The notes under the pieces: model-generated | Databases searched by the model: none | Told to the model about the DNA's origin: nothing | Seen by the model: only the letters and a program-made list of their open reading frames with translations | Position numbers and translations under genes: made by a program | Assembly (NCBI RefSeq): GCF_002933345.1 | Contig: NZ_PDKR01000004.1 | Span: 20,113 to 84,112 of the forward strand | DNA length: 64,000 nucleotides | Origin: Candidatus Pantoea edessiphila | GTDB taxonomy: Bacteria; Pseudomonadota; Gammaproteobacteria; Enterobacterales; Enterobacteriaceae | Direction: 5' to 3' | Part shown: one piece after another, positions 53,720 to 64,000 of the stretch | How the letters are laid out: every line of letters starts with the position of its first letter | Numbering within the stretch: position 1 is the first letter of the stretch

Positions 53720-54290
53720 AAAAGAATCTGGATTAGATAATCTTTTTATTAAAGAACCTATTATTATAGGAAAAATAGGGTCCGTATACGGTGTTCTTGG
53801 ATGGATAAAAATTTATTCTTTTACTGAAAGATTAGAAAATATTTTCTTTTATAAACCATGGTTTATAAATCACATTGGTAAATGGCGTAAACTGGAAGTA
53901 ATTAATTGGAAATATAATAATAAACAAATTATTACAAAATTTAAAAACATAAACAATAGAAATATAGCTTATGAGTTAACCAATCAGGAAATTATTGTTA
54001 ATTCAACACAATTACCATCTTTAAAAGATGGTGAGTATTATTTAAAAGATCTACTGAATTGTAAAGTAATCAATCAAAATGGTTTTATAATTGGTATTAT
54101 AATTGATTTTATAGATACAAAATCAAACCATGTTATGGTTGTCAAACCTGAATTTACAGGAAATAGTGAATTTAATAAAAGTAAATTCACTAAAAAAAAA
54201 TTATTAATTCCGTTTATCGAACAAAGAATCATTCAGATGGTAGATATATATAAAAAATTTATTAAAATAAATTGGGATATTAATTTTTAA
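53712..54290 (+). CDS. rimM: Ribosome maturation factor RimM
   Basis: 192 residues from the ATG at 53,712 (E. coli 182); this start overlaps the rpsP stop (ATGAATAA). RimM helps S19 join and 16S rRNA mature. The N-terminal domain has [22 protein letters not shown] and PWFI; the PRC-barrel has [31 protein letters not shown] and LLIPFI. Moderately diverged, as is common for this gene. Confidence 0.93.
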   Translation: MNKKESGLDNLFIKEPIIIGKIGSVYGVLGWIKIYSFTERLENIFFYKPWFINHIGKWRKLEVINWKYNNKQIITKFKNINNRNIAYELTNQEIIVNSTQLPSLKDGEYYLKDLLNCKVINQNGFIIGIIIDFIDTKSNHVMVVKPEFTGNSEFNKSKFTKKKLLIPFIEQRIIQMVDIYKKFIKINWDINF

Positions 54291-54325
54291 AAAAACTCAA
54301 CTATTATATAATAATGTGTTATAAG

Positions 54326-55063
54326 ATGTGGATAGGAATTATTAGCTTATTTCCTGATATGTTTAATATCATAACTAATTACGGAGTTATTAGTAGAGGT
54401 GTAAAAAAAGGATTACTTACATTTCAAACTTGGAATCCCCGTGATTTTACACATACAAAAAACCGTACAGTAGATGATAGTCCATATGGAGGTGGACCAG
54501 GAATGATAATGATGGTTCAACCTCTAGTTGATGCTATTTATGCAGCAAAAAAAGTAGGGAATGGAGCAAAAGTAATTTATCTTTCTCCCCAAGGTCGTAC
54601 GCTTAACCAAAATAAAGTATTTAAATTAACAAAACAAAAAAAAATTATTTTAGTATGTGGTCGATATAAAGGTATTGATGAAAGAGTTATTGAATCTGAA
54701 ATAGACGAAGAATTATCGATAGGCGACTACATAGTTAGCGGTGGAGAATTACCAGCAATGATATTAATCGATGCTGTTGCTAGATTAATTCCTGGAGTGA
54801 TTGGTAAATATGAATCTATTGAAAAAGATTCATTTTTTAATAGGTTTTTAGATAGTCCTTATTACACCAAACCTAGGTTTTTTCAAGGAAAAAAGGTTCC
54901 AGATATATTACTATCTGGAAAACATTTTGAAATTTATCGTTGGAGATTAAAACAATCTTTAGGACGAACCTGGTTAAGAAGACCTGAACTTTTAAAAAAA
55001 TTAGTTCTTAACACAGAAGAATTAAAATTATTGATTGAATTTAAAAAAGAAATTAAAAAATAA
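54326..55063 (+). CDS. trmD: tRNA (guanine37-N1)-methyltransferase
   Basis: 245 residues from the ATG at 54,326, which begins [13 protein letters not shown] like E. coli; an ATG four codons earlier (54,314) is an alternative and neither has a clear ribosome site. SPOUT enzyme making m1G37. Motifs are [60 protein letters not shown], and the catalytic-region DSPYYTKP. The trefoil-knot residues appear intact. Confidence 0.95.
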   Translation: MWIGIISLFPDMFNIITNYGVISRGVKKGLLTFQTWNPRDFTHTKNRTVDDSPYGGGPGMIMMVQPLVDAIYAAKKVGNGAKVIYLSPQGRTLNQNKVFKLTKQKKIILVCGRYKGIDERVIESEIDEELSIGDYIVSGGELPAMILIDAVARLIPGVIGKYESIEKDSFFNRFLDSPYYTKPRFFQGKKVPDILLSGKHFEIYRWRLKQSLGRTWLRRPELLKKLVLNTEELKLLIEFKKEIKK

Positions 55064-55101
55064 AAATTTATATTTTAAGATATTAAATAAGAGATTTGAT
55101 A

Positions 55102-55452
55102 ATGAATGAAATTATTAAAAAGTTAGAAAAAGAACAAATGACTAAAGATATACCATATTTTAGACCAGGTGATTCTGTAGAGGTAAAGGTTTGGGTAGTA
55201 GTTGAAAATTCTAAAAAACGAATTCAGACTTTTGAAGGAATTGTTATAGCTATAAGAAATCGTGGTTTGAATTCTTCTTTCACTGTACGCAAAATTTCAA
55301 ATGGAGAAGGTGTTGAACGTGTTTTTCAGACCTATTCTCCTGCAATTGATATTATTATAGTAAAACGTCATGGTACTGTTCGTAAGGCAAAACTTTACTA
55401 TTTACGCAAATTATCTGGAAAATCAGCTCGTATCAAGGAACGTCTAAATTAA
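55102..55452 (+). CDS. rplS: Ribosomal protein L19
   Basis: 116 residues from the ATG at 55,102 (E. coli 115). Sits at the subunit interface. [37 protein letters not shown] and [14 protein letters not shown] are family blocks; the end [10 protein letters not shown] is typical. It closes the rpsP operon. Confidence 0.97.
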   Translation: MNEIIKKLEKEQMTKDIPYFRPGDSVEVKVWVVVENSKKRIQTFEGIVIAIRNRGLNSSFTVRKISNGEGVERVFQTYSPAIDIIIVKRHGTVRKAKLYYLRKLSGKSARIKERLN

Positions 55453-55602
55453 AACTATAATTTAGGACATTATTAATAATATAGAAAATAATTAATAAAT
55501 AATATCATTAATTAATTAATGATTAATTCAATAATATTAAATATCTTTTAATATTATCTCTGATAATTTTAAACAACTAAATTAACTTATCTTAATATTC
55601 AC

Positions 55603-55659
55603 TATCATATAAATAATTATTATCATATAAATAATTATTATCATATAAATAATTATTAT
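55603..55659 (+). repeat. Tandem repeat: three perfect 18-base units
   Basis: TATCATATAAATAATTAT is repeated three times head to tail at 55,603-55,620, 55,621-55,638 and 55,639-55,656, plus three extra bases. It lies in the 336-base gap between rplS and aroF, otherwise featureless A/T. Perfect copies mean recent expansion; copy number may vary. No coding or regulatory role is evident. Confidence 0.95.
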
Positions 55660-55788
55660 TAAATTTATTTTTGATATCTTTATAATATTTAAGTTAAATA
55701 TCAATTATTAAATAATCTAAATTTCCTATTATTGAGAAATATAAAAGATTTTATTACCTATTAAATATATGGAGTGGAGTATGCAATT

Positions 55789-56871
55789 ATGAAAAGAGAT
55801 TTATTAAATAATGTGCATATTGCTGATGAACAAATATTAATTACACCAGAGGATCTAAAATCAAAATTTCCTTTAAATCTTAAGCAAGAAACACAAATTT
55901 CTTGTTCAAGAAAGATTATTTCTGATATTATTTCAGGCAAAGATTTTAGATTATTAATCGTATGTGGCCCTTGTTCAATTCATGATACAGAAGCTGCTGT
56001 TGATTACGCCAATAGATTATATAAGATAGCTGAAAAAGTAAAAGATCAGTTATATCTTGTAATGCGTGTTTACTTTGAAAAACCCCGTACTACTATCGGA
56101 TGGAAAGGATTGATAAATGATCCTTATATGGATAACTCTTTTGATATGGAATCAGGACTACATATCGCACGTAATTTATTGTTATACTTAATAGAAATAG
56201 GATTGCCTTTAGCTACAGAAGCTCTAGATCCTAATAGTCCTCAATATCTTGGTGACCTATTCAGTTGGTCAGCAATTGGAGCACGTACTACAGAATCACA
56301 AACACATCGAGAAATGGCGTCAGGTCTTTCAATGCCTGTTGGTTTTAAAAATGGTACAGATGGTAGTTTAGGCACTGCAATAAATGCTATGCGTGCTGCT
56401 TCAATGGCTCATTGTTTTGTCGGTATAAATCAATCTGGACAAGTATGTTTATTAAAAACTAAAGGTAATCCCAATAGTCATATTATTTTACGTGGAGGAA
56501 AGTCACCTAATTATGCCCCTAATGATATTACACAATGTGAAAAAAAAATGATTAATGCAGGATTAGACCCAGCTTTAATGATAGACTGTAGCCATGGAAA
56601 CTCTACAAAGAACTATAAAAAACAAATTTCAGTAGCTAAATCAGTTATTTCTCAAATTAAACAAGGAAATGGTTCAATTATTGGTCTTATGCTAGAAAGT
56701 AATATTAACGAAGGTAATCAATCCTCTGAACAACCTCGTACTGAAATGAAATATGGAATTTCTGTAACTGATGCGTGTATTAACTGGGAATCAACAGAAA
56801 ATTTATTATATGATATGCAAAAAAAATTACGAGGAATATTATCAAATCGTAAAAGGAGTAATAATAATTAA
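55789..56871 (+). CDS. aroF: DAHP synthase, tyrosine-sensitive type
   Basis: 360 residues from the ATG at 55,789 (E. coli AroF 356); a GTG at 55,774 would add five residues. First step of the shikimate pathway. Core motifs: [68 protein letters not shown] and DCSHGNSTK. It is closer to AroF than to AroG or AroH (N-terminus [11 protein letters not shown]). Asn8 and the Pro of SPQYLG, tied to tyrosine inhibition, are kept. No TyrR box was found upstream. It overlaps tyrA by one base. Confidence 0.95.
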   Translation: MKRDLLNNVHIADEQILITPEDLKSKFPLNLKQETQISCSRKIISDIISGKDFRLLIVCGPCSIHDTEAAVDYANRLYKIAEKVKDQLYLVMRVYFEKPRTTIGWKGLINDPYMDNSFDMESGLHIARNLLLYLIEIGLPLATEALDPNSPQYLGDLFSWSAIGARTTESQTHREMASGLSMPVGFKNGTDGSLGTAINAMRAASMAHCFVGINQSGQVCLLKTKGNPNSHIILRGGKSPNYAPNDITQCEKKMINAGLDPALMIDCSHGNSTKNYKKQISVAKSVISQIKQGNGSIIGLMLESNINEGNQSSEQPRTEMKYGISVTDACINWESTENLLYDMQKKLRGILSNRKRSNNN

Positions 56872-57992
56872 TGTCATTAACTAGACTAACAAAATTATAC
56901 GATCAAATAAACAACATTGATAAATCGTTGATACATTTGATAGCAAAAAGATTTGCCTTAGTTGAAGAAGCCACTGAATTAAAAAGTTCCTATGGGATAT
57001 CTGTTGACGTTTCAGAAATAGAATCAAAAATGATCTTGTATTTACGTCAAGAAACTGAAAAATTCGGTATTTGCCCTGAATTAATAGAAGATATATTATA
57101 TCTTATAAAAACAAAATATTATAAGAATAAATACAAAAAATTTTTAAAAAAATTGCATCCTAAAATAAAATCAATAGTTATAGTTGGTGGTAATGGGCAA
57201 ATGGGATGTTTGTTTAAAAAAATGTTAATATCATCTGGTTATAATGTTAAAATTATTGAAAAAAATGATTGGCATAACGCTGACAGCCTGCTATTTGATG
57301 CAAGTATGGTTATTATAAGTGTACCCATTGATGTAAGCAAAGAAATAATTTCAAAACTGTCATCTTTACCTAAAGATTGCATTTTGGTCGATATTTTATC
57401 ATTAAAAACCATTCCATTAAAAGCTATGCTTGAAGTACATAGTGGTCCAGTTTTAGGTTTGCATCCAATGTTTAGTCCTGATCATTATAATTTGCAAAAT
57501 CAGCTAATAATTTGGTGTGATGGTCGTTATCCAAAATCATATCAATGGTTTTTAGAACAAATTAAATCTTGGGGTATGCGTATGCACCGCGTTAACGCAA
57601 TAGAACATGATTATAGTATGTCATTTATTCAATCTCTTCGTTACTTTAAGACTTTTGTATACGGTTTACATCTAAACGAAGAAAAAGTCAATTTAGATCA
57701 ACTTATGGATCTTTCATCTCCTATTCACAAATTAGAACTTTCAATAGTGGGACGTTTGTTTACTCAAAATCCTCAACTTTATGTAGATATAATGATGTCA
57801 TCAAAAAGTAATATAGCTTTAATAAAACGTTATTACGAAAGATTTGGTAGAACTATTTCATTATTAGAACAAAAAGATAAAGAGGTTTTTATAAAAAATT
57901 TTAATGTTATAGAAAAATGGTTTGGTGATAATTCTAAAACATTTCTTTATAAAAGTAACATGTTATTAAATTTAATAAATGATATTTTCTAA
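56871..57992 (+). CDS. tyrA: Chorismate mutase/prephenate dehydrogenase
   Basis: 373 residues, equal to E. coli TyrA. N-terminal AroQ-type chorismate mutase ([23 protein letters not shown]) fused to a prephenate dehydrogenase with the NAD loop [11 protein letters not shown] and the catalytic His in GLHPMFSPD. Makes 4-hydroxyphenylpyruvate for tyrosine. Operon with aroF (TAATG overlap). Its stop overlaps the pheA stop on the other strand by four bases. Confidence 0.96.
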   Translation: MSLTRLTKLYDQINNIDKSLIHLIAKRFALVEEATELKSSYGISVDVSEIESKMILYLRQETEKFGICPELIEDILYLIKTKYYKNKYKKFLKKLHPKIKSIVIVGGNGQMGCLFKKMLISSGYNVKIIEKNDWHNADSLLFDASMVIISVPIDVSKEIISKLSSLPKDCILVDILSLKTIPLKAMLEVHSGPVLGLHPMFSPDHYNLQNQLIIWCDGRYPKSYQWFLEQIKSWGMRMHRVNAIEHDYSMSFIQSLRYFKTFVYGLHLNEEKVNLDQLMDLSSPIHKLELSIVGRLFTQNPQLYVDIMMSSKSNIALIKRYYERFGRTISLLEQKDKEVFIKNFNVIEKWFGDNSKTFLYKSNMLLNLINDIF

Positions 57993-59155
57993 TATTTATT
58001 ATTAATGGATATATGATTTTTGCTAGGATAGCATCCTAAAATTTTGAATGAACATGTAATGTTTTTCAAATCTATTAATGCTTGTTTTATGTTATTTAAG
58101 TTTAAATTACCTTGAATATCAATATAAAATATTTTTTCCAAATGATTATTATTTTTTAGTAGTGATTCAATTCTATTGATAACTAAATTGTTTTTACGCA
58201 ATATAAATAATATATCGACCAATTTACCCATATGCTGTCCAGTATTAATTATAAGAGTAGTTTTAGCAGGAATATGATCAGAAATTTCTTCAGATCTACG
58301 TGATAGTACAATAAATCTTGTTTGATTATATTGTTTGTTTGCTATATTGCGTTTTAGTACTTCTAGTTTATATAACCCCCCCCCTGCTTCACTACCTAAA
58401 GCTGCTATGTTTATTGAATTGATTGTAGCTACTTTTCCAATTGCTGCTGCTGTACTTTCTGTGTATTTAATTACCCAACGAGGAAATAAACTAATAAAAT
58501 TACTACATTGCTTAAAAGGTTCTGGATGACTATAAATTGTTTTAATTGTTTCTAAATTTACTCCTTTTTTTGACAAAATACAATGATTTATATTTAATAT
58601 GATTTCATTGGTAATTGATAAATCTGTATATTGTAATAAATTATATACTTCATTAATGGAACCTGAATTAGTATTTTCGAGAGGTAATATAGCATAATCT
58701 GCAATTCCTTTTTCGACATTTTTAATAATGTCATTAAATTTAGAACAACTTAATTCAATTATATTATCAAAATATTTATCAGAATATTTCCTAGCAGCAA
58801 TATGTGAATAAGAACCCTTAGGACCTAGAAAAGTAATTTTTGCTATATTATTAGAAGTATAATTAGGATCTTTTTGTAAAATTTGTCTTTGAACAAAAAC
58901 TGAATCTTCAATTACTAATTTAAATAGCTGTTTAATATAATAAGAATTCAATTCATATTTTTTTGCGGATATAATTAATTTTTTTATTATTAAATTTTCA
59001 CGTTTTATATCACGAATTGGACGGTTATCTTTTAACTTAATCTTGGCAATTTCAATAGATAAGCAACGACGTTCAGATAATAACATCAAAATTTTTTCAT
59101 CTATTTCATTAAATTTATCACGCAGCATTGTTAATGCTGAGTTTTTATAATTCAT
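57989..59155 (-). CDS. pheA: Chorismate mutase/prephenate dehydratase, probably feedback-insensitive
   Basis: 388 residues (E. coli 386). Three parts: chorismate mutase ([30 protein letters not shown]), prephenate dehydratase ([34 protein letters not shown], catalytic TRF in NQTRFIVL) and a C-terminal ACT regulatory domain. In the ACT domain the phenylalanine-binding motifs are changed: GALV reads GKLV and ESRP reads ESLL. Similar changes are reported for Buchnera PheA and were linked to loss of feedback inhibition. A G9 run codes for three glycines in [10 protein letters not shown]. No pheL leader is visible upstream. Confidence 0.96.
   Translation of the reverse strand: MNYKNSALTMLRDKFNEIDEKILMLLSERRCLSIEIAKIKLKDNRPIRDIKRENLIIKKLIISAKKYELNSYYIKQLFKLVIEDSVFVQRQILQKDPNYTSNNIAKITFLGPKGSYSHIAARKYSDKYFDNIIELSCSKFNDIIKNVEKGIADYAILPLENTNSGSINEVYNLLQYTDLSITNEIILNINHCILSKKGVNLETIKTIYSHPEPFKQCSNFISLFPRWVIKYTESTAAAIGKVATINSINIAALGSEAGGGLYKLEVLKRNIANKQYNQTRFIVLSRRSEEISDHIPAKTTLIINTGQHMGKLVDILFILRKNNLVINRIESLLKNNNHLEKIFYIDIQGNLNLNNIKQALIDLKNITCSFKILGCYPSKNHISINNKY
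58376..58384 (-). repeat. G9 homopolymer (C9 on plus strand) inside pheA
   Basis: Nine consecutive G on the coding strand, read as three Gly codons in SEAGGGLY (E. coli SEAGGTLY). It is the only G/C run of this length I noticed, in a region where A/T dominates. Slippage by one base would truncate PheA inside the dehydratase domain. Currently in frame. Confidence 0.95.
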
Positions 59156-59549
59156 AAAGGTTACCTATAAGGTATAAGATAAAAATTAAGAAAACAAGAT
59201 TTTAAGATCTGTAAGTTAAGCTATAAAATAACACAATAACAATTATAAAATTACTAACAGATAAAAGTTATTGATTATTTTATAGCAATATCAACGTAAT
59301 AAATATTTTAAGTAATTATTTAATCAAAGTATTTTAGCTAGATCTTTACCTTAGTTTATTTGAGATATAATCTTTAATAATTTTATAAATCAATAGAAAA
59401 TATAATGCAATATCAAAAATAAACTTTAAATTAATTATTTCATATTTTTATATTTATATAATATAAGAAGATATGTTTTTCAAAAATAACAAATCTCTAA
59501 ATATCAAAATATATTTAAACAGTTAAAATATAATAATATTATTTATATT
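59156..59549. other. Gene-free gap between pheA and bamD (raiA/pheL region)
   Basis: 394 AT-rich bases. In E. coli raiA and the pheL leader lie here. No Phe-rich leader peptide or attenuator hairpin is seen. On the minus strand near 59,340-59,420 a frame (DIALYFLLIYKIIKDYISNKL) faintly recalls the C-terminal helix of RaiA, but needs several indels and is not claimed. Confidence 0.5.
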
Positions 59550-60281
59550 TTAATCATTTGCAGCAATAATCTTATCAATTTTGTCAGCTTCATTATGGAT
59601 TTTTAATTCACGATAAGCATTTTGCATTAATACTAATCCATCAAGTGTTGCTTGTGTATCAGGATATAACTTTATCATTTTTTTAACTCGATTAATTACC
59701 GCAACATAAGCTTTACGTTTACTGTAAAACAGTGCTATAGATAATTCATGTTTTGCCAAACGATTTTTTAAATATACTAAGCGATTATAAGCATCTACTG
59801 AATAATCACTTCCAGGATAATTATGTAATAATTTTGCAAAATCATTAAATGCATTATAAGCATGGACCATGCTATGACTAGAATAATCAAGCTGTACTTT
59901 TAGTTTTAATGGATTATCTAATATCATTTCTATTAATCCTTTAATGTAAAGTAAATAGTCCATAGAACTACTTTCTGGATAAATCTGCATAAAATGATTA
60001 ATCAATATTTGTGCAGAAATAAAATCTTTATTTTTATAATAAGAATATATCATATCAAGCTGTGCTTGTTTTGAATAAGATCCAAATGAATCTATATTAC
60101 TTATGTCTTTTAAATATTGTATTGCCGATACAAAATTACCGTTCTGCATTTTTTGTTGAGCAATACTATACATTTTCTGTAAATCAGTATAAGGTATAGA
60201 AGAAATATTATTAAATTTAGAACAACCCATAATCATTAATATTAATGTAAAAGTAACAAATAGGTATTTTATTCTTTTCAT
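59550..60281 (-). CDS. bamD: Outer-membrane assembly lipoprotein BamD
   Basis: 243 residues (E. coli 245). Essential TPR lipoprotein of the BAM complex that inserts outer-membrane proteins. N-terminal lipoprotein signal KRIKYLFVTFTLILMIMGCS with the acylated Cys; TPR-like segments follow (YSIAQQKMQNGNFVSAIQYL, DMIYSYYKNKDFISAQ, NYPGSDYSVDAYNRLVYLKN). It implies a retained outer membrane and a functional lipoprotein pathway, consistent with lgt upstream. Divergent from rluD. Confidence 0.95.
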   Translation of the reverse strand: MKRIKYLFVTFTLILMIMGCSKFNNISSIPYTDLQKMYSIAQQKMQNGNFVSAIQYLKDISNIDSFGSYSKQAQLDMIYSYYKNKDFISAQILINHFMQIYPESSSMDYLLYIKGLIEMILDNPLKLKVQLDYSSHSMVHAYNAFNDFAKLLHNYPGSDYSVDAYNRLVYLKNRLAKHELSIALFYSKRKAYVAVINRVKKMIKLYPDTQATLDGLVLMQNAYRELKIHNEADKIDKIIAAND

Positions 60282-60396
60282 GATACAATTAATATCCTTT
60301 TAAAAATATTTAAAGTTAATTTAACAAAAAACATAGCATATCATTAAATTTATTATTGCTATAATAAATCATTTTTATAAAGCACACATTAAGACT

Positions 60397-61344
60397 ATGT
60401 TAAAAAAAATTCAACATACTTTCACCTTACCTAAAACTAATTGTAACGAAAGATTAGATAAAGCTTTAAAAAAATACTTACCTCTTTATTCACGATCATC
60501 TATAAAAAATTGGATTTTAAATCAATACATCAAATTAAATGGAATTATAATAGATAAACCAAAAAAAAAAATATCTGGCGGTGAATTAATAACTATTAAT
60601 GCTCTTTCTAAAGAAAGATTAGATTCAAAACCACAAAATTTACCATTAAATATTTTATATGAAGACGAATATATTTTAATTGTAAATAAACAAAATAATT
60701 TTGTCATGCATCCTGGAGCTAATCATTTTAGTGGAACTCTATTAAACGCATTATTATATAAATATCCAAACATAATTAATGTGCCACGTGCAGGTATAGT
60801 ACATAGATTAGATAAAAATACCACTGGATTGATAATCGTAGCAAAAACATTAAAAGTACAATCCAAATTAATTAAAATGTTGCAAAGACGTGAAATTACT
60901 CGTGAATATGAAGGAATTATAGCTGGTAAACCACCTATAAGTGGTACAATTAATAAACCAATTTCCCGACATTTAACAAAAAGAACAAAAATGATGGTAA
61001 ATCCACAAGGAAAACCGGCTATCACTCATTATAATGTTATAGAATATTTTCGTAATCATTCTCACATACGTATACGTTTAGAGACAGGCCGTACACATCA
61101 GATACGTGTTCATATGGCTTATATTCGTCATCCATTATTAGGAGATCCAGTGTATGGAAAACCTTTTATTTTATTTAAAGAAACTTCTAATACATTGTTA
61201 AAAAAATCATATATTTTCAATCGACAAGCTCTGCATGCAACGACGTTAAACTTTTACCACCCTATTACTAACATCCAAATGAAAATTGATATTCCAATAC
61301 CTAACGATATGAACGAGCTTATAAGTATAATTAAGGAAATATAA
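60397..61344 (+). CDS. rluD: 23S rRNA pseudouridine synthase RluD
   Basis: 315 residues (E. coli 326). Makes pseudouridines in helix 69 of 23S rRNA. An N-terminal S4 domain (ERLDKALKKYLPLYSRSSIKNWI) is followed by the catalytic domain with the Asp in IVHRLDKNTTGLI, EYEGIIAGK and RLETGRTHQIRVHMAYIRHPLLGDPVYG. In E. coli pgeF (yfiH) separates it from clpB; here it is missing. Confidence 0.96.
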   Translation: MLKKIQHTFTLPKTNCNERLDKALKKYLPLYSRSSIKNWILNQYIKLNGIIIDKPKKKISGGELITINALSKERLDSKPQNLPLNILYEDEYILIVNKQNNFVMHPGANHFSGTLLNALLYKYPNIINVPRAGIVHRLDKNTTGLIIVAKTLKVQSKLIKMLQRREITREYEGIIAGKPPISGTINKPISRHLTKRTKMMVNPQGKPAITHYNVIEYFRNHSHIRIRLETGRTHQIRVHMAYIRHPLLGDPVYGKPFILFKETSNTLLKKSYIFNRQALHATTLNFYHPITNIQMKIDIPIPNDMNELISIIKEI

Positions 61345-61715
61345 TTATAACTAAATAAAAAATAGTATTTTTTAAAGAACTATATTAAGTAGTGTAGTTT
61401 ATATTTTTCATAACTAAACTAGTTTTATTAAAACTATATAAACGTTGTTTTAAAAACAAGATCAACCCTCTTATAAATTATAACACAGTTTTATTTGAAC
61501 AAATATTTAATAATTACACAATAGAATGAATTTTTATATTTATTCTAAAGTTATTATATCATTAAACAAATTAAATAGAGTAAATAAATATATAGCATAT
61601 GAAATATATTTATTTCATCAAAAATATATTTTTATAAACTTTCATACAATCTTTTGATAGTTATATTATTAAACATTTATTTTAAAACATCTAGAATAAT
61701 TATCAAGGACAAAAC
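61345..61715. other. Gap between rluD and clpB; site of lost pgeF and clpB N-domain
   Basis: 371 AT-rich bases. No PgeF block is readable. Just before clpB the frame NNYQGQ-MNN, preceded by stops, recalls the linker EQMRGGESVND that lies before the internal start of E. coli ClpB; IIKHLF-NI further up may be a trace of the N-domain end (DILKAAG..NI). No sigma-32 promoter was identified. Confidence 0.45.
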
Positions 61716-63836
61716 ATGAATAATCTAAGAACTGAAAACCAAAATTTAAATAAATATACAATTAATATTACTAAACTTGCTGAAAACAACAAACTAGATC
61801 CAGTAATAGGACGTGATGAAGAAATTCGTAGAACAATACAAGTATTGCAACGTAGAACAAAGAATAATCCAATTCTAATTGGCGAACCTGGAGTAGGAAA
61901 AACTGCAATTATTGAAGGTTTAGCACAACGTATTGTTAATAGTGAAGTACCAGAAGGATTAAAGTATCGTCAAATACTATCACTTGATATGGGTGCTTTG
62001 GTAGCTGGTGCTAAATATCGTGGTGAATTTGAGGAACGTCTTAAAGGATTAATAAACGACCTATCCAAACATGGAGGCAATATTATATTATTTATTGATG
62101 AATTGCATAATATAGTTTCAGGTGGACAATATGATGGATCAATGAATGCAAGTAATCTATTAAAACCAGAATTAGCTAGAGGAGGTCTTCATTGCATAGG
62201 AGCTACGACTTTAGATGAGTATCGATACTATATTGAAAAAGATGCGGCTCTAGAACGTCGTTTTCAAAAAATTAATATAGTTGAACCTAATGTTGAAGAC
62301 ACTATAGCTATTCTTAGAGGATTAAAAGAACGTTACGAATTACATCACCATGTTCAAATTACTGATCATGCTATTGTTTCTGCAGCAAATTTATCACAAA
62401 GATATATTTCAGGACGTCAATTACCTGATAAAGCAATTGATTTAATTGATGAAGCTGCTTCAAGCATTCGTTTGCAAATAGATTCCAAACCTGAATCTCT
62501 TGATAGACTAGAAAGGAAAATTATACATTTAAAGCTTGAACAACAGGCATTAAAAAAAGAATCAGATCAATCAAGTGTTAGACGTCTTAACATATTAAAA
62601 AAAGAACTTCATAAAAAAGAAGTTGAGTATATTAGTCTTGAAGATAAGTGGAAAAATGAGAAAGTATCTCTTTTAGCTATACAAAAAATAAAAACTAAAC
62701 TTGAGCAAGCGAAATTATCATTAGAACAAGCCCGTCGTTCTGCAGATCTTGCAATGATGTCTGAATTACAATATGGTAAAATTCCAGAACTTGAGAAACA
62801 ACTTATTGTAGCAAATCAATTCAAAAAAAATAACATGAATTTATTACGTAACCGCGTTACTGATATAGAAATTGCAAATGTTGTATCTCTTTGGACGGGG
62901 ATTCCAATATCTAGTATGATGGAAAGCGAGCGTGAAAAACTTTTACGAATGGAAAAAGAACTGCATAAAAAAGTGATTGGACAAAATAAGGCAGTTGAAG
63001 CAATATCAGATTCTATTCGTCGTAATAGAGCTGGTTTATCTGATCCTAATCGCCCAATTGGCTCATTTTTATTTTTAGGTCCTACTGGAGTTGGCAAAAC
63101 TGAGTTATCTAAAGCATTGGCATATTTTTTATTTGACAACAATAATGCAATAACAAGAATAGATATGTCTGAATTTATGGAAAAACATTCAGTTTCTAAG
63201 CTTATAGGAGCACCTCCAGGATATATTGGATATGAAAAGGGAGGATATATAACAGAAGCTATACGTCTTCATCCATATTCAGTAATTTTACTAGACGAAA
63301 TTGAAAAAGCACATGGTGATGTTTTTAATATTTTATTACAAGTATTAGATGAAGGTCGTTTAACAGATAATAAAGGACGTACTATAGATTTTCGTAATAC
63401 AGTAATTATTATGACTTCTAATCTTGGTTCAAACTTAATTCAAGATAATTTTGATATTATTGATTACAATAAGATGAAAGATTTAATAATGCATACAGTT
63501 AATCGTCATTTTCGACCTGAATTTATTAATCGTATTGACGAATTAGTTGTATTTCATCCATTAAACGAAGAGCATATGATTTCTATTGTGCAAATTCAGT
63601 TAAAAATTTTATGTAAACGTTTAGAGGATAAAGATTATAACTTAATTATTGATCAAGAAGTATTTAATTTATTAGGGAAACACACATACAATAAATCATA
63701 TGGTGCACGTCCTTTAAAAAGGGCTATTCAACAACAAATTGAAAATCCTTTAGCAAAGAAAATAGTTTCAGGAGAACTATCTAATGAAAGGACTATAACA
63801 ATAAGTATGGAAAATGGAGAAATTAAAATTAATTGA
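61716..63836 (+). CDS. clpB: ClpB disaggregase, short form lacking the N-terminal domain
   Basis: 706 residues against 857 in E. coli. AAA+ disaggregase working with DnaK. NBD1 has Walker [11 protein letters not shown] and Walker [10 protein letters not shown]; the coiled-coil middle domain spans roughly residues 260-380; NBD2 has [14 protein letters not shown] and [10 protein letters not shown], with the C-terminal [18 protein letters not shown]. The substrate-binding N-domain (about 150 residues) is missing: the first residues [16 protein letters not shown] match VNDQGAEDQRQALKKYTI of E. coli, that is, the internal GTG start giving the short ClpB isoform. An AAGGA lies before the ATG, in the position of the E. 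coli internal ribosome site. Confidence 0.96.
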   Translation: MNNLRTENQNLNKYTINITKLAENNKLDPVIGRDEEIRRTIQVLQRRTKNNPILIGEPGVGKTAIIEGLAQRIVNSEVPEGLKYRQILSLDMGALVAGAKYRGEFEERLKGLINDLSKHGGNIILFIDELHNIVSGGQYDGSMNASNLLKPELARGGLHCIGATTLDEYRYYIEKDAALERRFQKINIVEPNVEDTIAILRGLKERYELHHHVQITDHAIVSAANLSQRYISGRQLPDKAIDLIDEAASSIRLQIDSKPESLDRLERKIIHLKLEQQALKKESDQSSVRRLNILKKELHKKEVEYISLEDKWKNEKVSLLAIQKIKTKLEQAKLSLEQARRSADLAMMSELQYGKIPELEKQLIVANQFKKNNMNLLRNRVTDIEIANVVSLWTGIPISSMMESEREKLLRMEKELHKKVIGQNKAVEAISDSIRRNRAGLSDPNRPIGSFLFLGPTGVGKTELSKALAYFLFDNNNAITRIDMSEFMEKHSVSKLIGAPPGYIGYEKGGYITEAIRLHPYSVILLDEIEKAHGDVFNILLQVLDEGRLTDNKGRTIDFRNTVIIMTSNLGSNLIQDNFDIIDYNKMKDLIMHTVNRHFRPEFINRIDELVVFHPLNEEHMISIVQIQLKILCKRLEDKDYNLIIDQEVFNLLGKHTYNKSYGARPLKRAIQQQIENPLAKKIVSGELSNERTITISMENGEIKIN

Positions 63837-63957
63837 TTTTCATAAAAATTAATTAATGATTATAAAAACATAGTAATATCTCGATAGACAATATTTAATA
63901 ATATTATAATATAGTCAAGATATTTATAATTAATCAGTATATTTAGACAAGAAAAAC

Positions 63958-63986
63958 TTGACTAATAAGGTCAACAGAGTTAGCAT
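63958..63986 (+). promoter_or_regulatory. Possible rRNA operon promoter at the window edge
   Basis: TTGACT at 63,958-63,963 and TAGCAT at 63,981-63,986 are separated by 17 bases. TTGACT is also the -35 hexamer of E. coli rrn P2 promoters, and in E. coli an rRNA operon follows clpB. The local rise in G/C fits. The 16S gene itself is outside the window, so this is an inference. Confidence 0.4.
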
Positions 63987-64000
63987 AACGAATTATTATA

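Noticed and set aside
59330..59430. Possible raiA remnant on the minus strand between bamD and pheA
   Set aside because: The alignment to the C-terminal helix needs about three indels in twenty residues of low-complexity sequence.

Overview
The window is one continuous piece of a strongly AT-rich, reduced gammaproteobacterial chromosome of the Enterobacterales type. Intergenic DNA is almost pure A/T, protein lengths match Escherichia coli orthologues closely, and lost neighbours are reduced to short gaps. No mobile element, prophage or CRISPR array is visible. This is the profile of a long-term insect symbiont. Retention of recA, recBC, recJ, mutS, mutH, rpoS, csrA, mscS and a ClpB is richer than in the most reduced intracellular symbionts. 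It would suit a stinkbug gut-type symbiont or another lineage that passes through the environment, but the species cannot be fixed from this window.

Layout. 1-13,000: fbaA (3' end), mscS, rpiA, fau (frameshifted in poly-A), pepP, ygfZ, recJ, prfB (with its programmed +1 frameshift), lysS, lysA, mutH, and an rppH remnant. 13,000-25,000: lgt-thyA, recC and recB (ptrA and recD gone), argA, initiator tRNA-Met, queF. 25,000-39,500: pyrG, eno, a queD remnant, the whole sulfate-assimilation set (cysJIH, cysG-cysDNC), an ftsB remnant, ispD-ispF. 39,500-49,700: an nlpD remnant, rpoS, mutS, pncC, recA, alaS, csrA, tRNA-Ser(GCU), tRNA-Arg(ACG). 49,700-64,000: gshA, a luxS remnant, ffh, rpsP-rimM-trmD-rplS, aroF-tyrA facing pheA, bamD, rluD, a short clpB, and a possible rRNA promoter at the edge.

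The gene order follows the E. coli order from fbaA down to clpB-rrn (as I recall that map) with deletions only; the one clear difference is cysG sitting next to cysDNC, as in several other enterics.

Biology. The genes support nutrient provisioning: lysine (lysA), arginine (argA), phenylalanine/tyrosine (aroF, tyrA, pheA), sulfide for cysteine/methionine (cys genes), and glutathione (gshA). They also cover translation and core metabolism. PheA has changes in both phenylalanine-binding motifs, suggesting loss of feedback inhibition. The most unusual signals are: a RecBC enzyme without RecD in which the RecB nuclease site and several RecC Chi-recognition residues are changed; a QueF lacking two of three catalytic residues beside a dead queD; a ClpB that starts exactly at the ancestral internal start of the short isoform; an apparently conserved rpoS leader behind a rotted nlpD; a G9 tract inside pheA; and several readable pseudogene fossils in gaps that look empty (rppH, queD, ftsB, nlpD, luxS).

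Comparisons to E. coli proteins are from memory and no alignment program was run.
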